This document shows positions 7,045-13,850 of a stretch of DNA of 32,381 nt, one piece after another. The stretch spans positions 1 through 32,381 of the forward strand of contig NZ_JAQGJV010000064.1 in NCBI RefSeq assembly GCF_028290435.1, written 5' to 3'. How positions within the stretch are numbered: the first letter of the stretch is position 1; the number at the start of each line of letters is the position of its first letter. Origin of the DNA: Devosia sp. GTDB taxonomy: Bacteria > Pseudomonadota > Alphaproteobacteria > Rhizobiales > Devosiaceae. The position numbers and the translations under genes are program-made. The notes under the pieces are model-generated. The model saw only the letters and a list, made by a program, of their open reading frames with translations, searched no databases and had not been told where the DNA came from.

Positions 7045-8313
7045 CTACCGCGGTCCAGCATTCGCCGCCGGCGCAACATCCTCCGGCGGGGGCTCCTGGC
7101 CGAACACGCTGCGCCCACCATAACTGTGCGAGCGCCAGCGCTCCTGCGCGATGAGCGACCCCACCGATGGCCCCGTCGCATAAGGCTCCATCAAGCGCGA
7201 TTGGTCGTCCAGCCGCTTCATCGCATCCAGTGCCTCGCTTTGCCCCAGCTTGGCCTTCTGCACCGCTGACTTCAAAATCCCGATGGTCTCGTCATAAACC
7301 TTGATCGGCACCGGAAACGGATGCCGATCCTTGCCGCCATGGGCGAAGGAAAACCGCGCCGGATCGCTGAACCTGCAGGGCGCGCCATGCACCACCTCAG
7401 CCACCATCGCCAAGGCTTCTACGGTCCGTGCGCCGACCCCTGGCACCATCAGCAGCTCGGCAAAATCCTTCGGCCCCCGATCCGCCGCCGCTGCCAAGGC
7501 CCCATGCAATCGCCGCGTGATCACATCCTTGGGCCGCACATCATGATGCGCCGGCATCACCAGATAGGGCAGCGCCATCTGCTCCGGCTCCTCTGTCTCG
7601 GCTTTCGGGTTCATCTTGCCCAGCTCACGCGCAATCCCGTCCGGCCCCAGCGATGCCAGCAGGTCGAGCTGCCCCATGCGCGACGCATCCGCCCGCCGAT
7701 CCGTCAGGTTGACAATATTGCCTTGCCCCGCCCCTTCGATCGCCGCATGCGGCGCGTCGACAAAACTGGTCAGCCCCTCGGAATGCCAGTGATAGCGCCG
7801 CGCCACCCGGCTATCTCCATTCATGCCCTGCTGTAGCACCACCCATTTGCCGTCATCGGTGACGATGAAACTGTGCAGATAGAGGTCGAACCCGTCCTGA
7901 ACCGCCGCGCTGTCGACCTTGGCCACCAGCCGGCTGGCCTGCCCCAGCGCCACGCCATCTAACCCCACCTTTTCGCCAACCCGCAGCAATTCCACCGGCG
8001 TCTGCAGCGAGTGCTTGCCACGGCCGCCACAGACATGAATACCCAATTCGCCCGCCAGCGGCGTCAGCCCGCGCTTCAGCGCCCCGATTACGCTGGTGGT
8101 GATGCCCGAGGAATGCCAGTCCATTCCCATCACCGCACCGAACGACTGAAACCAGAACGGATGCGCCAGCCGCGCCAGCAGTTCGTCGCGGCCATATTCC
8201 ATCACGATAGCCTGGCAGATCACGCTGCCGAGCCGCGTCATGCGGTCGGCCAGCCATTTTGGCACAAGCCCGCCATGCAGCGGCAGATCGGCGCTTCCCG
8301 CCCGTTGTCCCAT
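7045..8313 (-). CDS. DUF763 family protein
   Basis: The 422-residue sequence matches the DUF763 pattern from the first residues: ADLPLHGGLVPKWLADRM, then AIVMEYG, HPFWFQSFGAVMGMDWHSSG and LHVCGG-like GIHVCGGRGKHS. These families occur in archaea and bacteria with no firmly established function. Residues near 295-310 (MVPGVGARTVEALAMVAE) look like a helix-hairpin-helix GVG loop, which in other proteins contacts DNA backbone. Many invariant His, Asp and Lys residues suggest a catalytic core. The neighbour is the DNA-repair gene ogt, so a nucleic-acid role is plausible but inferred. The start at 8313 is supported by the family-like N-terminus. The C-terminal ~40 residues are low complexity. Confidence 0.85.
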   Translation of the reverse strand: MGQRAGSADLPLHGGLVPKWLADRMTRLGSVICQAIVMEYGRDELLARLAHPFWFQSFGAVMGMDWHSSGITTSVIGALKRGLTPLAGELGIHVCGGRGKHSLQTPVELLRVGEKVGLDGVALGQASRLVAKVDSAAVQDGFDLYLHSFIVTDDGKWVVLQQGMNGDSRVARRYHWHSEGLTSFVDAPHAAIEGAGQGNIVNLTDRRADASRMGQLDLLASLGPDGIARELGKMNPKAETEEPEQMALPYLVMPAHHDVRPKDVITRRLHGALAAAADRGPKDFAELLMVPGVGARTVEALAMVAEVVHGAPCRFSDPARFSFAHGGKDRHPFPVPIKVYDETIGILKSAVQKAKLGQSEALDAMKRLDDQSRLMEPYATGPSVGSLIAQERWRSHSYGGRSVFGQEPPPEDVAPAANAGPR

Positions 8314-8384
8314 CTCAGCCTCGGACCAAACTTACGCCGCAAGCCTACGCCGCCTTCAACCCCAATGCAAACAAAACAAGAACA

Positions 8385-8960
8385 TTACTTTTTGGCCTTC
8401 GTCCGCAGCACCACGGCGCACCAGTCGCGCAACTCCTCCGCAATCACCAAAGCCGGATCGCCCCGCCGCGAAAATGCCCACCAAATCTGCGCACCCTGCC
8501 ATTGGCTGGCCATAAGCCGGCCCAGCCGCATCTGGTCCACCCAGTCCTGCGTCAGCCGCCGCCCCAGCGCCAGCGCCAGTACTTCGCCCCACGCCGTGCC
8601 CCGCGCGCGCAATACCGGATCGCGCATGTCCTCGCGTAAGATCAGCAGCCCCTCGGCATAATCGGTCTCGCCCGTGCCGGTCGGAAACATGCGCACCAGC
8701 ATGGCTATGGCGCCTTCGACGCTTACCGGTTGGTCCCGGTCCGCCTCCGCCGTAAGCGCATCCAACTGGTCCCAAGCTCGCACCAATGTGGCCCGCAGAA
8801 ACGCCTCCTTGTTCGGATAACGCTGCACCAAAGTGGCCGGCGACAATCCCACCGCCTTCCCCACCGCGGCAAAAGTCAGTGCCTCCGGCCCGCCCCGATG
8901 CATCACTGCGAGAGCTGCATCCAGGATCGCCTCATCCGTCACCGTCCGTGGCCGCGCCAT
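8385..8960 (-). CDS. TetR/AcrR family transcriptional regulator
   Basis: A DNA-binding repressor-type protein of 191 residues. The N-terminal HTH domain reads TDEAILDAALAVMHRGG, then LTFAAVGKAVGLSPATLVQRYPNKEAFL (about 29-55), the standard TetR layout with Y48 and K51. The C-terminal ligand domain is not recognisable as to effector. The ATG at 8960 opens the usual ARPRTVTDEAIL; an upstream in-frame start at 9014 would run through the operator and is rejected. It is divergent from the DHFR-like gene with a palindrome between them, so it most likely represses itself and that gene. Confidence 0.92.
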   Translation of the reverse strand: MARPRTVTDEAILDAALAVMHRGGPEALTFAAVGKAVGLSPATLVQRYPNKEAFLRATLVRAWDQLDALTAEADRDQPVSVEGAIAMLVRMFPTGTGETDYAEGLLILREDMRDPVLRARGTAWGEVLALALGRRLTQDWVDQMRLGRLMASQWQGAQIWWAFSRRGDPALVIAEELRDWCAVVLRTKAKK

Positions 8961-8975
8961 GCAAAATCCATTTGT

Positions 8976-8991
8976 AAACGAACGTTCATTT
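8976..8991. promoter_or_regulatory. Palindromic operator between TetR and the DHFR-like gene
   Basis: AAACGAACGTTCATTT is a 16-bp near-perfect palindrome (one mismatched pair, central GAACGTTC exact). It sits in the 66-bp divergent spacer. A TATATT box (8993-8998) for the plus-strand gene follows directly, so a bound repressor would cover the promoter. Length and symmetry suit a TetR dimer. Confidence 0.65.
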
Positions 8992-9026
8992 ATATATTCT
9001 AACCACCTTACCAAAGGAGAATCCCG

Positions 9027-9554
9027 ATGGCTAGAATCCTCGGATATATCGCCGCCAGCCTCGATGGCTTCATCGCCACGCCGGACGAGAATCTCGACTG
9101 GCTAATGCAACAGCCGGACCTGGACCTTGGCGAACACGACTATCGCCACTTCATCAAAACCATCCGCACCGTGGTCATGGGTCGCGCCACCTACGACTGG
9201 ATCGAACGCTTTCCCGGCCCTTGGGACTACGCTGACCAGCGCGTCATCGTCGTCACCTCGCGCCCCATCGAAAACCCCAAAGGCCCGCTCGAAACCCGCT
9301 CCGACCTAAGCGCCCTGATCGACGAGTTGCGCGCCCTTGATGACGGCGATGTCTGGATGCTCGGCGGCGGCAAACTGCAGATGGAATTCATGGCGCGCGG
9401 CGCGCTCGACGAAATCGAGATTTACGTCATTTCCGAGATCATCGGCGGCGGCATTCCCCTGTTCCCCGCCACAGGCGCTCGCCTCAGCCCCAAGCTGATC
9501 TCCGCCCAGGCAATCGGCCCCGCCTGCGCCCGCCTGCATTATCGCTTCGGCTAG
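9027..9554 (+). CDS. Dihydrofolate reductase / RibD C-terminal family protein
   Basis: The 175-residue protein has the DHFR-like fold of the stand-alone RibD-C family (YwjB/YyaP type): GYIAASLDGFIATPD at 4-18, VVMGRATYDW (49-58), RVIVVTSRP, a glycine-rich NADPH loop WMLGGGKLQ (about 111-119) and the final strand ISEIIGGGIPLFP. Such proteins are NADPH-dependent reductases of mostly unknown substrate and are not the essential folate enzyme. AAGGAG ends 7-8 bases before the ATG. The divergent TetR gene and operator suggest inducible expression, for example by a toxic compound. A terminator lies 70 bases downstream. Confidence 0.9.
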   Translation: MARILGYIAASLDGFIATPDENLDWLMQQPDLDLGEHDYRHFIKTIRTVVMGRATYDWIERFPGPWDYADQRVIVVTSRPIENPKGPLETRSDLSALIDELRALDDGDVWMLGGGKLQMEFMARGALDEIEIYVISEIIGGGIPLFPATGARLSPKLISAQAIGPACARLHYRFG

Positions 9555-9622
9555 AGGACACGCCTCAGCCTGGTCACCAACCACAGCGTCATTTCGCGGC
9601 ATTGCAATGACTGTTGCAAACG

Positions 9623-9652
9623 AAAAAGGCCGCCCCGAAGGGCGGCCTTTTT
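9623..9652. terminator. Bidirectional rho-independent terminator
   Basis: A GC-rich stem (AAAGGCCGCCC with GGGCGGCCTTT) closes a 4-base loop with A-run before and T-run after. It works for the DHFR-like gene on the plus strand and the CsbD gene on the minus strand. Confidence 0.9.
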
Positions 9653-9667
9653 CATCCTGCTATGACC

Positions 9668-9850
9668 CTAGCGCTTCAGCGCGTCGCCGGCCTTATTTTT
9701 GACGTCGCCGACCTTGGACTGCACCTTGCCGACAGCCTTGTCGGCTTTGCCTTCAGCCTGCATCTTGGTGTTGCCGGTGAGGCCGCCCACTGCGTCCTTG
9801 ATGGCGCCCTTTGCCTGCTTGCCGGCGCCGTCAACTTGATCTTTATTCAT
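9668..9850 (-). CDS. CsbD-like stress protein
   Basis: A 60-residue hydrophilic protein with the CsbD signature: MNKDQVDGAGKQAKGAIKD, then GGLTGN, MQAEGKADKAVGKVQ and a C-terminal Lys/Asp-rich amphipathic helix. CsbD family members are small, abundant, probably disordered-to-helical proteins raised in general stress or stationary phase. Their molecular role is unknown. The ATG at 9850 has GAGGAGA upstream and begins exactly where the family does; a longer in-frame start at 9910 is not family-like. I found no clear alphaproteobacterial stress-sigma (EcfG) promoter upstream. Confidence 0.93.
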   Translation of the reverse strand: MNKDQVDGAGKQAKGAIKDAVGGLTGNTKMQAEGKADKAVGKVQSKVGDVKNKAGDALKR

Positions 9851-9996
9851 CTGGAATTCTCCTCGGGGTTTTCCTGCCGATACAACAGGCAACCCGCCGG
9901 GACGTTGCATTACAAATTTGTTACGCGTCCAAATTCAGGATCGGTTGTGACCGCGCGCAATCTGTCCTTGCCGGCCAAACCCTGCTAACAGGCGCC

Positions 9997-10668
9997 ATGT
10001 CCGGTCCCATGCCCACCCTGCTCGACTATTTTCCGCCGCTCGAACCCTATCTCAATCTCATCTATGGCGATGACGATTTGCTGGTCTTCGACAAGCCCAG
10101 CGGCCTGCTCAGCGTGCCCGGCAAGGACCCATCGCTCTGGGACAGTATTCGCCACCGCGCCCGCCAGAAATGGGCCACGGCCGAAATGGTGCATCGCCTC
10201 GACAAGGACACATCCGGCATTATCCTGATGGCGCTGAACAAGCGCGCCCATGGCAAGCTCGGCGCCCAGTTCGAAAACCGCCTGACGCAAAAGAGCTACG
10301 TCGCCCGCGTCTGGGGCAATGTGGAGGCCGACGAGGGCCTGGTCGATCTCCCCCTCGCCAGCGACTGGGATAACAAGCCCCGCCAGAAGGTGGACGCCGA
10401 AACCGGCCGCGCCTCTCAGACGCAATGGAGCGTCATGGAGCGCGAGGGCAACGCTACCCGCCTGCGCCTCATCCCCCTGACCGGGCGCACGCATCAGCTC
10501 AGGGTTCACATGAAGGCCATCGGCCATGTGATTCTGGGCGATGCATTTTACGCCGATCCCGAGGCCTTCGCGGCCGCCGATCGCCTCCAGCTCCACGCCG
10601 CCGAACTCAGCTTCACCCACCCCACCACGGGCGAACTCTGCCACTTCACGGCGCCGGTGCCGTTCTAG
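9997..10668 (+). CDS. rluA: RluA-type 23S rRNA / tRNA pseudouridine synthase
   Basis: It isomerises uridine to pseudouridine; in E. coli RluA acts at 23S rRNA U746 and tRNA U32. The 223 residues contain YGDDDLLVFDKPSGLLSVPG (23-42), the catalytic loop HRLDKDTSG (66-74, D69), KSYVARVWG, then DWDNKPRQKVDAETGRASQT. The RluA-specific end is LIPLTGRTHQLRVHM followed by HVILGDAFYADPEA. This matches RluA rather than RluC/D, and there is no S4 domain. Starts at 9997 and 10009 are both possible; a longer frame from 9811 crosses the CsbD gene and is rejected. Its stop overlaps the convergent ASCH-like gene by four bases. Confidence 0.93.
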   Translation: MSGPMPTLLDYFPPLEPYLNLIYGDDDLLVFDKPSGLLSVPGKDPSLWDSIRHRARQKWATAEMVHRLDKDTSGIILMALNKRAHGKLGAQFENRLTQKSYVARVWGNVEADEGLVDLPLASDWDNKPRQKVDAETGRASQTQWSVMEREGNATRLRLIPLTGRTHQLRVHMKAIGHVILGDAFYADPEAFAAADRLQLHAAELSFTHPTTGELCHFTAPVPF

Positions 10669-10949
10669 GCTTCCCCCAAATACCCCACTTCGATGCGGTG
10701 GAAATACTCCCCCGCCTTCATCGTATCGAGCCACTTGCGGAACCCCGCCACATCGGCAAATCCCGCCCGCCTCGCATCGGCATCGCTGACATCATTGGGC
10801 GACATTTCGTCCATCGCCTTGATCGCCAATAGCCCCTCCTTGGTCTTGAGCGTCCCGCCCGGCCTGACGCTCGGCCGGCTCCAGCGCCGGAAGACCAAGT
10901 CGACCTTTCCCGCCTTGATCTCTTCCAAAAGTTCGCGTTTCAGCAGCAT
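10665..10949 (-). CDS. Small ASCH/PUA-like domain protein
   Basis: A 94-residue protein. The N-terminal half, LLEEIKAGKVDLVFRRWSRP followed by VRPGGTLKTKEGLLAI, resembles ASCH domains: a beta-barrel related to PUA, with a helix, a strand with basic and aromatic residues, then a Gly-Gly turn. ASCH domains are thought to bind RNA or modified nucleotides. The C-terminal half (DARRAGFADVAGFRKWLD) is a second part also seen in ASCH proteins, where it follows 'D...AGF'. It overlaps the rluA stop tail to tail by four bases. The family call rests on pattern memory only. Confidence 0.7.
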   Translation of the reverse strand: MLLKRELLEEIKAGKVDLVFRRWSRPSVRPGGTLKTKEGLLAIKAMDEMSPNDVSDADARRAGFADVAGFRKWLDTMKAGEYFHRIEVGYLGEA

Positions 10950-11089
10950 CGGCCTGGTCCCTGATCAATTTCCCCGCACCATGCCGCCGCGCGAAACGCC
11001 ACACAACCGCCGATCCGGTTTTCCACCGCCACGGCGAATGCGGCATTCTCGACTATATGGAAGCCAAATATGTCGCGACGGCGTTCTGA

Positions 11090-11467
11090 CTAGCCCAGGA
11101 TTGCCGTCGCCAGTATTTCCACCCGCAGCCCGCTGGCGAGCAATTCCTTGACCACCACCGTCGCCCGCACCGGATACGGCTGTTTGAAGAACTCCGCATA
11201 AACCGCGTTCATTCCCTTCGCGTCCGCCTTGTCGATCAAAAACACCTGCACCTGCACGACATTGGCCAGCGTCCCGCCGGCCGCGCGAATGGCAATCTCG
11301 AGGTTCTGGATCGTCCGCCGCGTCTGCACAACGATGTCGCCATCGACAATATCGCCGCTCACCGGGTCTTCGGCGATCGCCACCAGCCAAACCTGCTTTC
11401 CGGCCCGAATGGCGTCATTCACCGGCGATGACGATGGCGCAATGCCGGTTTCGATCCGCTCGATCAT
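11090..11467 (-). CDS. RidA family protein (reactive imine/enamine deaminase-like)
   Basis: RidA (YjgF) trimers hydrolyse reactive 2-aminoacrylate-type imines released by PLP enzymes. The 125-residue protein has SSSPVNDAIRAGKQVWLVA, the DGDIVVQTRRTIQNLEIAIRAAGG helix region (given here in two parts by function: D-x-QTR and N-E-AAGG), VVQVQVFL, and YPVRATVVVKELL with the Arg of the active site. The ending VEILATAI is close to the family VEIE-A-A. Three in-frame ATGs exist (11485, 11473, 11467). GAGGAG six bases before 11467 favours that one. The gene follows a small membrane protein on the same strand with almost no spacing. Confidence 0.88.
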   Translation of the reverse strand: MIERIETGIAPSSSPVNDAIRAGKQVWLVAIAEDPVSGDIVDGDIVVQTRRTIQNLEIAIRAAGGTLANVVQVQVFLIDKADAKGMNAVYAEFFKQPYPVRATVVVKELLASGLRVEILATAILG

Positions 11468-11477
11468 GCTCATCTCC

Positions 11478-11810
11478 TCAGACATAACCCAGCGCCGCGA
11501 ACTGCTGCTGGAACCAGAAATACCCCGCTGCCGTCAGCGCCGCCGCGACGATGAACAGCACCCATCCGGTCACGGTGAGGTTGCTGTGCTGCGCATTGCG
11601 ATACTGTAGCCGCTCGCCGGCCACGACGAACCCGACACCAAAGATGATGCAGAGCGGCACCAGGATGAAGGCCTTGAGCTGATAGCTCACCTCCGGCGCG
11701 CCACTCTGCGCCTCCTGGAGCGGCAGCCAAAGGAAAAACCATCCCACCGCGACCCCGATGGCGATACTCGCCAAGCCGCCCAGCCGTAATTTCAGATCCT
11801 GCACCATCAT
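11478..11810 (-). CDS. Small membrane protein of unknown function, three TM segments
   Basis: Not recognised. The 110 residues contain three clear hydrophobic segments: about 9-29 (GGLASIAIGVAVGWFFLWL), 46-64 (AFILVPLCIIFGVGFVVAG) and 80-98 (VTGWVLFIVAAALTAAGYF). The short connecting stretch is polar. There is no signal peptide cleavage site, so it is probably an inner-membrane protein. The gene ends inside or just before the RidA gene, so the two are likely co-transcribed. Two ATGs are tandem at the start (11810, 11807). Confidence 0.75.
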   Translation of the reverse strand: MMVQDLKLRLGGLASIAIGVAVGWFFLWLPLQEAQSGAPEVSYQLKAFILVPLCIIFGVGFVVAGERLQYRNAQHSNLTVTGWVLFIVAAALTAAGYFWFQQQFAALGYV

Positions 11811-11967
11811 AATTTCCCCAATAATCCTATGGCCTCACTGCCATGCGCGGCTTTATCGGGTCAATTATGAACCGTGTCCGAACGCGCTTGATCGCGCCGA
11901 CAATGGTAGCCTCCGATTGCCAGATTTTCCCCAGTGTGACAAACAACCCCCGTCGGCTAACCGGCTT

Positions 11968-12053
11968 GCGGGCGTGGTGGAATGGTAGACACACAGGACT
12001 TAAAATCCTGAGGGGGTATCCCCGTGCGGGTTCGAGTCCCGCCGCCCGCACCA
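11968..12053 (+). tRNA. tRNA-Leu (anticodon UAA)
   Basis: A complete 86-nt class II tRNA. The acceptor stem is GCGGGCG with CGCCCGC and encoded ACCA. The anticodon stem CAGGA/TCCTG encloses loop CTTAAAA with anticodon TAA, and a long variable arm (AGGGGGTATCCCCGT) is present. The T arm reads GCGGGTTCGAGTCCCGC. The long variable arm and UAA anticodon give Leu (UUA codons). The 3' ends of such genes are frequent targets of integrases, and the DNA just downstream is atypical. Confidence 0.97.
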
Positions 12054-12488
12054 GATGCCTGGAGACATCAGCTGGCTTGAGCTTCAGCACGTCTCGGCAA
12101 GCCACGGATGCGGAGCGCCGACATGGATCGTGCCCGCGACCTGACCAGCGATTAGACGGCTACCGGCGGCGCGCAATACCTTCGGATCATGTGGACGTCA
12201 CGAAACGCCGCCCGGCCATTGGCGTCGCGGAGACACGGTGTAAAGCGGCTTTCGCCCCGAGGGCTTGCGCCCCCAATTTGGTAGTTGAAGAGGCGAAAGC
12301 CGCTTCACACGATCTGGATTTCCCGCATGCGCATCGAGCGGCCGCCCTTTCGGGTTGGACGATTACGTCCGGCCGGTTGTCAGCGTCCACGCTCGTGCCT
12401 GGGCGACCCCATGCAAGCCAGCTTCCCGCCCAGCACTTCGTCGGTGCCGCGTGAGCGGCGGGAATGGGGAGATCATAATGGAGGAGCA
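12054..12488. other. Gene-less stretch after tRNA-Leu, start of atypical DNA
   Basis: About 435 bases with no reading frame I trust. It holds the large stem-loop at 12238-12310 and otherwise GC-rich sequence that drifts to lower GC after about 12480. I looked for an integrase or its remains and for a copy of the tRNA 3' end and saw neither. Long open frames on both strands here lack SD sites, and one runs straight through the tRNA. Confidence 0.45.
12238..12310. repeat. Large stem-loop, 19-bp arms
   Basis: Arms 12238-12256 and 12292-12310 are reverse complements with one mismatch (GTGTAAAGCGGCTTTCGCC and its partner). They enclose a 35-base loop that contains a smaller GGGC-TTGC-GCCC hairpin. 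It could be an extragenic palindromic repeat, a structured RNA or an end of a mobile segment. No T-run follows. Confidence 0.6.
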
Positions 12489-12722
12489 ATGTGCGGGGAT
12501 AAGTTTTTGCACAAGGACTCAGGGCTGCCACGCGCACCATCCGGCACGGCTGCAGTCGAGCACCGCCTTGCCAAATCACACAAACTTAAAGAGAAGTCGC
12601 TATTAGGGTACGCTGTTCTGATAGACAAAATGCGCCGTCGAATTTTCGGCAGCCCTATTGATATGTTCTTCATATGTTCCTACGTTGGCACGATGGAACT
12701 TGGCCATAGGCATTGTGTTTGA
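12489..12722 (+). CDS. Hypothetical protein, 77 residues, at head of accessory cluster
   Basis: Not recognised. The ATG at 12489 is preceded by GGAGGAG ending at 12486, close but usable. The stop TGA at 12720-12722 lies three bases before the ATG of the next gene, so translation would be coupled, which is the main reason to believe it. The product is basic and rich in His and Lys at first (KFLHKDSG, HRLAKSHKLKEKSLLGY). It has a middle KMRRRIFGSP and a short hydrophobic stretch, DMFFICSYVGTMEL, near the C-terminus. The frame is open well upstream without a convincing start. It could be noise or a truncated remnant. Confidence 0.35.
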   Translation: MCGDKFLHKDSGLPRAPSGTAAVEHRLAKSHKLKEKSLLGYAVLIDKMRRRIFGSPIDMFFICSYVGTMELGHRHCV

Positions 12723-12725
12723 TTG

Positions 12726-13268
12726 ATGGGCAAAATCGCTGCGATCATACTTGGCGCGATCATTGGTGGGTTCGCTGCCTGTGCTGCGCTTGTGGCCTGG
12801 TTCGGTTGGGGTGTGCCCGGGAAGGGTACGATCGTATATCTTGACCCAACAAGGGCCGACTACGTAGACCTGCTACTTACGGTTGCGACGATCGTCCTTG
12901 GTGGCGTTAGCCTTACAGTGACGGTGGGCGCGCTGGTGATAGGTCTGGTTGCGTTGAAGACTTTGCGGGAGATCAAAGACGAGGCGGCAAACGAAGCTAA
13001 AGATGCTGCAGCAGGCAAAATAAACCAGACAATGGCGACTGAACTTGAGCCAAACGTCAAGGCTAAGGTGCAAGAGGCGCTTCCGCCGGCGATTAAGGCA
13101 GCGTTGCTGAGTGACGAATTGGGTCACAAGATTATGAGCGAGATGGCCCAGCGAGGCGAACTCGATGAGGTGCTTGAGCGTGTGGCAATGCGGATGCAGG
13201 GCGGCGGACCTGAGTTAGACCCAGACAATGCTGACCCATACGCAGATGATGAAGGCAAGAAGACCTAG
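12726..13268 (+). CDS. Two-TM membrane protein with helical cytoplasmic tail
   Basis: Not recognised as a named family. The 180 residues start with TM1 (about 4-27, small residues Gly/Ala with AWFGWG at its end). A short external loop of ~20 residues follows (GKGTIVYLDPTRADY), then a long TM2 (about 47-78). The rest is a charged, probably helical or coiled-coil tail (REIKDEAANEAKDAAAGK and onward) ending in an acidic stretch. The hairpin topology puts both ends in the cytosol. TTG at 12723 precedes ATG 12726; I use the ATG. GC content is clearly lower than in flanking core genes. It lies 20 bases before an ImmA/IrrE protease gene, with which it is likely co-transcribed. Confidence 0.72.
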   Translation: MGKIAAIILGAIIGGFAACAALVAWFGWGVPGKGTIVYLDPTRADYVDLLLTVATIVLGGVSLTVTVGALVIGLVALKTLREIKDEAANEAKDAAAGKINQTMATELEPNVKAKVQEALPPAIKAALLSDELGHKIMSEMAQRGELDEVLERVAMRMQGGGPELDPDNADPYADDEGKKT

Positions 13269-13274
13269 CAGGAC

Positions 13275-13280
13275 AGGAGG
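13275..13280 (+). promoter_or_regulatory. Strong SD that fixes a TTG start for the ImmA-like gene
   Basis: AGGAGG lies eight bases before TTG 13289, while the first ATG in frame (13301) is 20 bases away. This strongly favours the rare TTG start. Confidence 0.65.
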
Positions 13281-13288
13281 GAGATAAA

Positions 13289-13837
13289 TTGGACGTAAAT
13301 ATGCACAACATGACAGCATCTAGCGACTGGGAAATTAAGTCGCCTTCCCGCGAATTTCTGAACCTCACTCCCGAGGTGCGAGAAAGTATCGATGAGTATC
13401 TTTCCGAGAACCCGGTAAAGCTTGGCGCAATAGCAAATAGACTTGGCGTAAAGGTTCTACTTTCCACACTGCCGCGCGGAACCTCCGGCCAAATCGGCCA
13501 GGAGGACGGTGATTTCGTTATCCGCATAAACCGGCACGAAGCCAAGCATCGTCAACGCTTCACGCTTGCCCATGAGCTTGCTCACTTTCTACTTCACCGT
13601 GATCTAATAGTGGCTGAGGGCGGGTGGTCTGAGAACGTATTGCTGCGCTCGGGCCAACCGGCAAACGTTGAGTATGAGGCCAACCGGCTCGCCTCCGACC
13701 TTGTGATCCCCTCCGCCAAACTTGCAGAAGCGACCGCGGAATACTCGGGACCGATGACTAGCGAGGTCATTGAGGACCTTGCCCGCCGCTTTGGAGTATC
13801 CACCGCGGCGATGGAAATTAAACTCCAGATGGCGTGA
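13289..13837 (+). CDS. ImmA/IrrE family metallopeptidase
   Basis: A zinc protease of the family of ICEBs1 ImmA and Deinococcus IrrE, which cleave partner repressors to switch on mobile-element or stress genes. The 182 residues contain the HELAH zinc motif (95-99) in RFTLAHELAHFLLH. The downstream E-x-x-A-N motif (E128, EYEANRLASDLVIP) supplies the third ligand and the family's 'LLMP'-like end. The C-terminal part (EVIEDLARRFGVSTAAMEIKL) is the usual helical domain. There is no HTH domain in the protein and no Xre-type repressor gene beside it, which is unusual. The flanking genes on the same strand encode a membrane protein and a Beta-family protein. Confidence 0.93.
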   Translation: MDVNMHNMTASSDWEIKSPSREFLNLTPEVRESIDEYLSENPVKLGAIANRLGVKVLLSTLPRGTSGQIGQEDGDFVIRINRHEAKHRQRFTLAHELAHFLLHRDLIVAEGGWSENVLLRSGQPANVEYEANRLASDLVIPSAKLAEATAEYSGPMTSEVIEDLARRFGVSTAAMEIKLQMA

Positions 13838-13850
13838 GGGAGCGGTGGGG

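Noticed and set aside
10961..11089. Plus-strand stretch ending HGECGILDYMEAKYVATAF and a TGA at 11087-11089
   Set aside because: It looks slightly coding-like, but there is no start with SD and no family; it may be chance or a remnant of a lost gene.
12187..12579. Minus-strand open frame of 130 codons after the tRNA
   Set aside because: No SD, no family, and it crosses the large stem-loop and the start of the accessory cluster.
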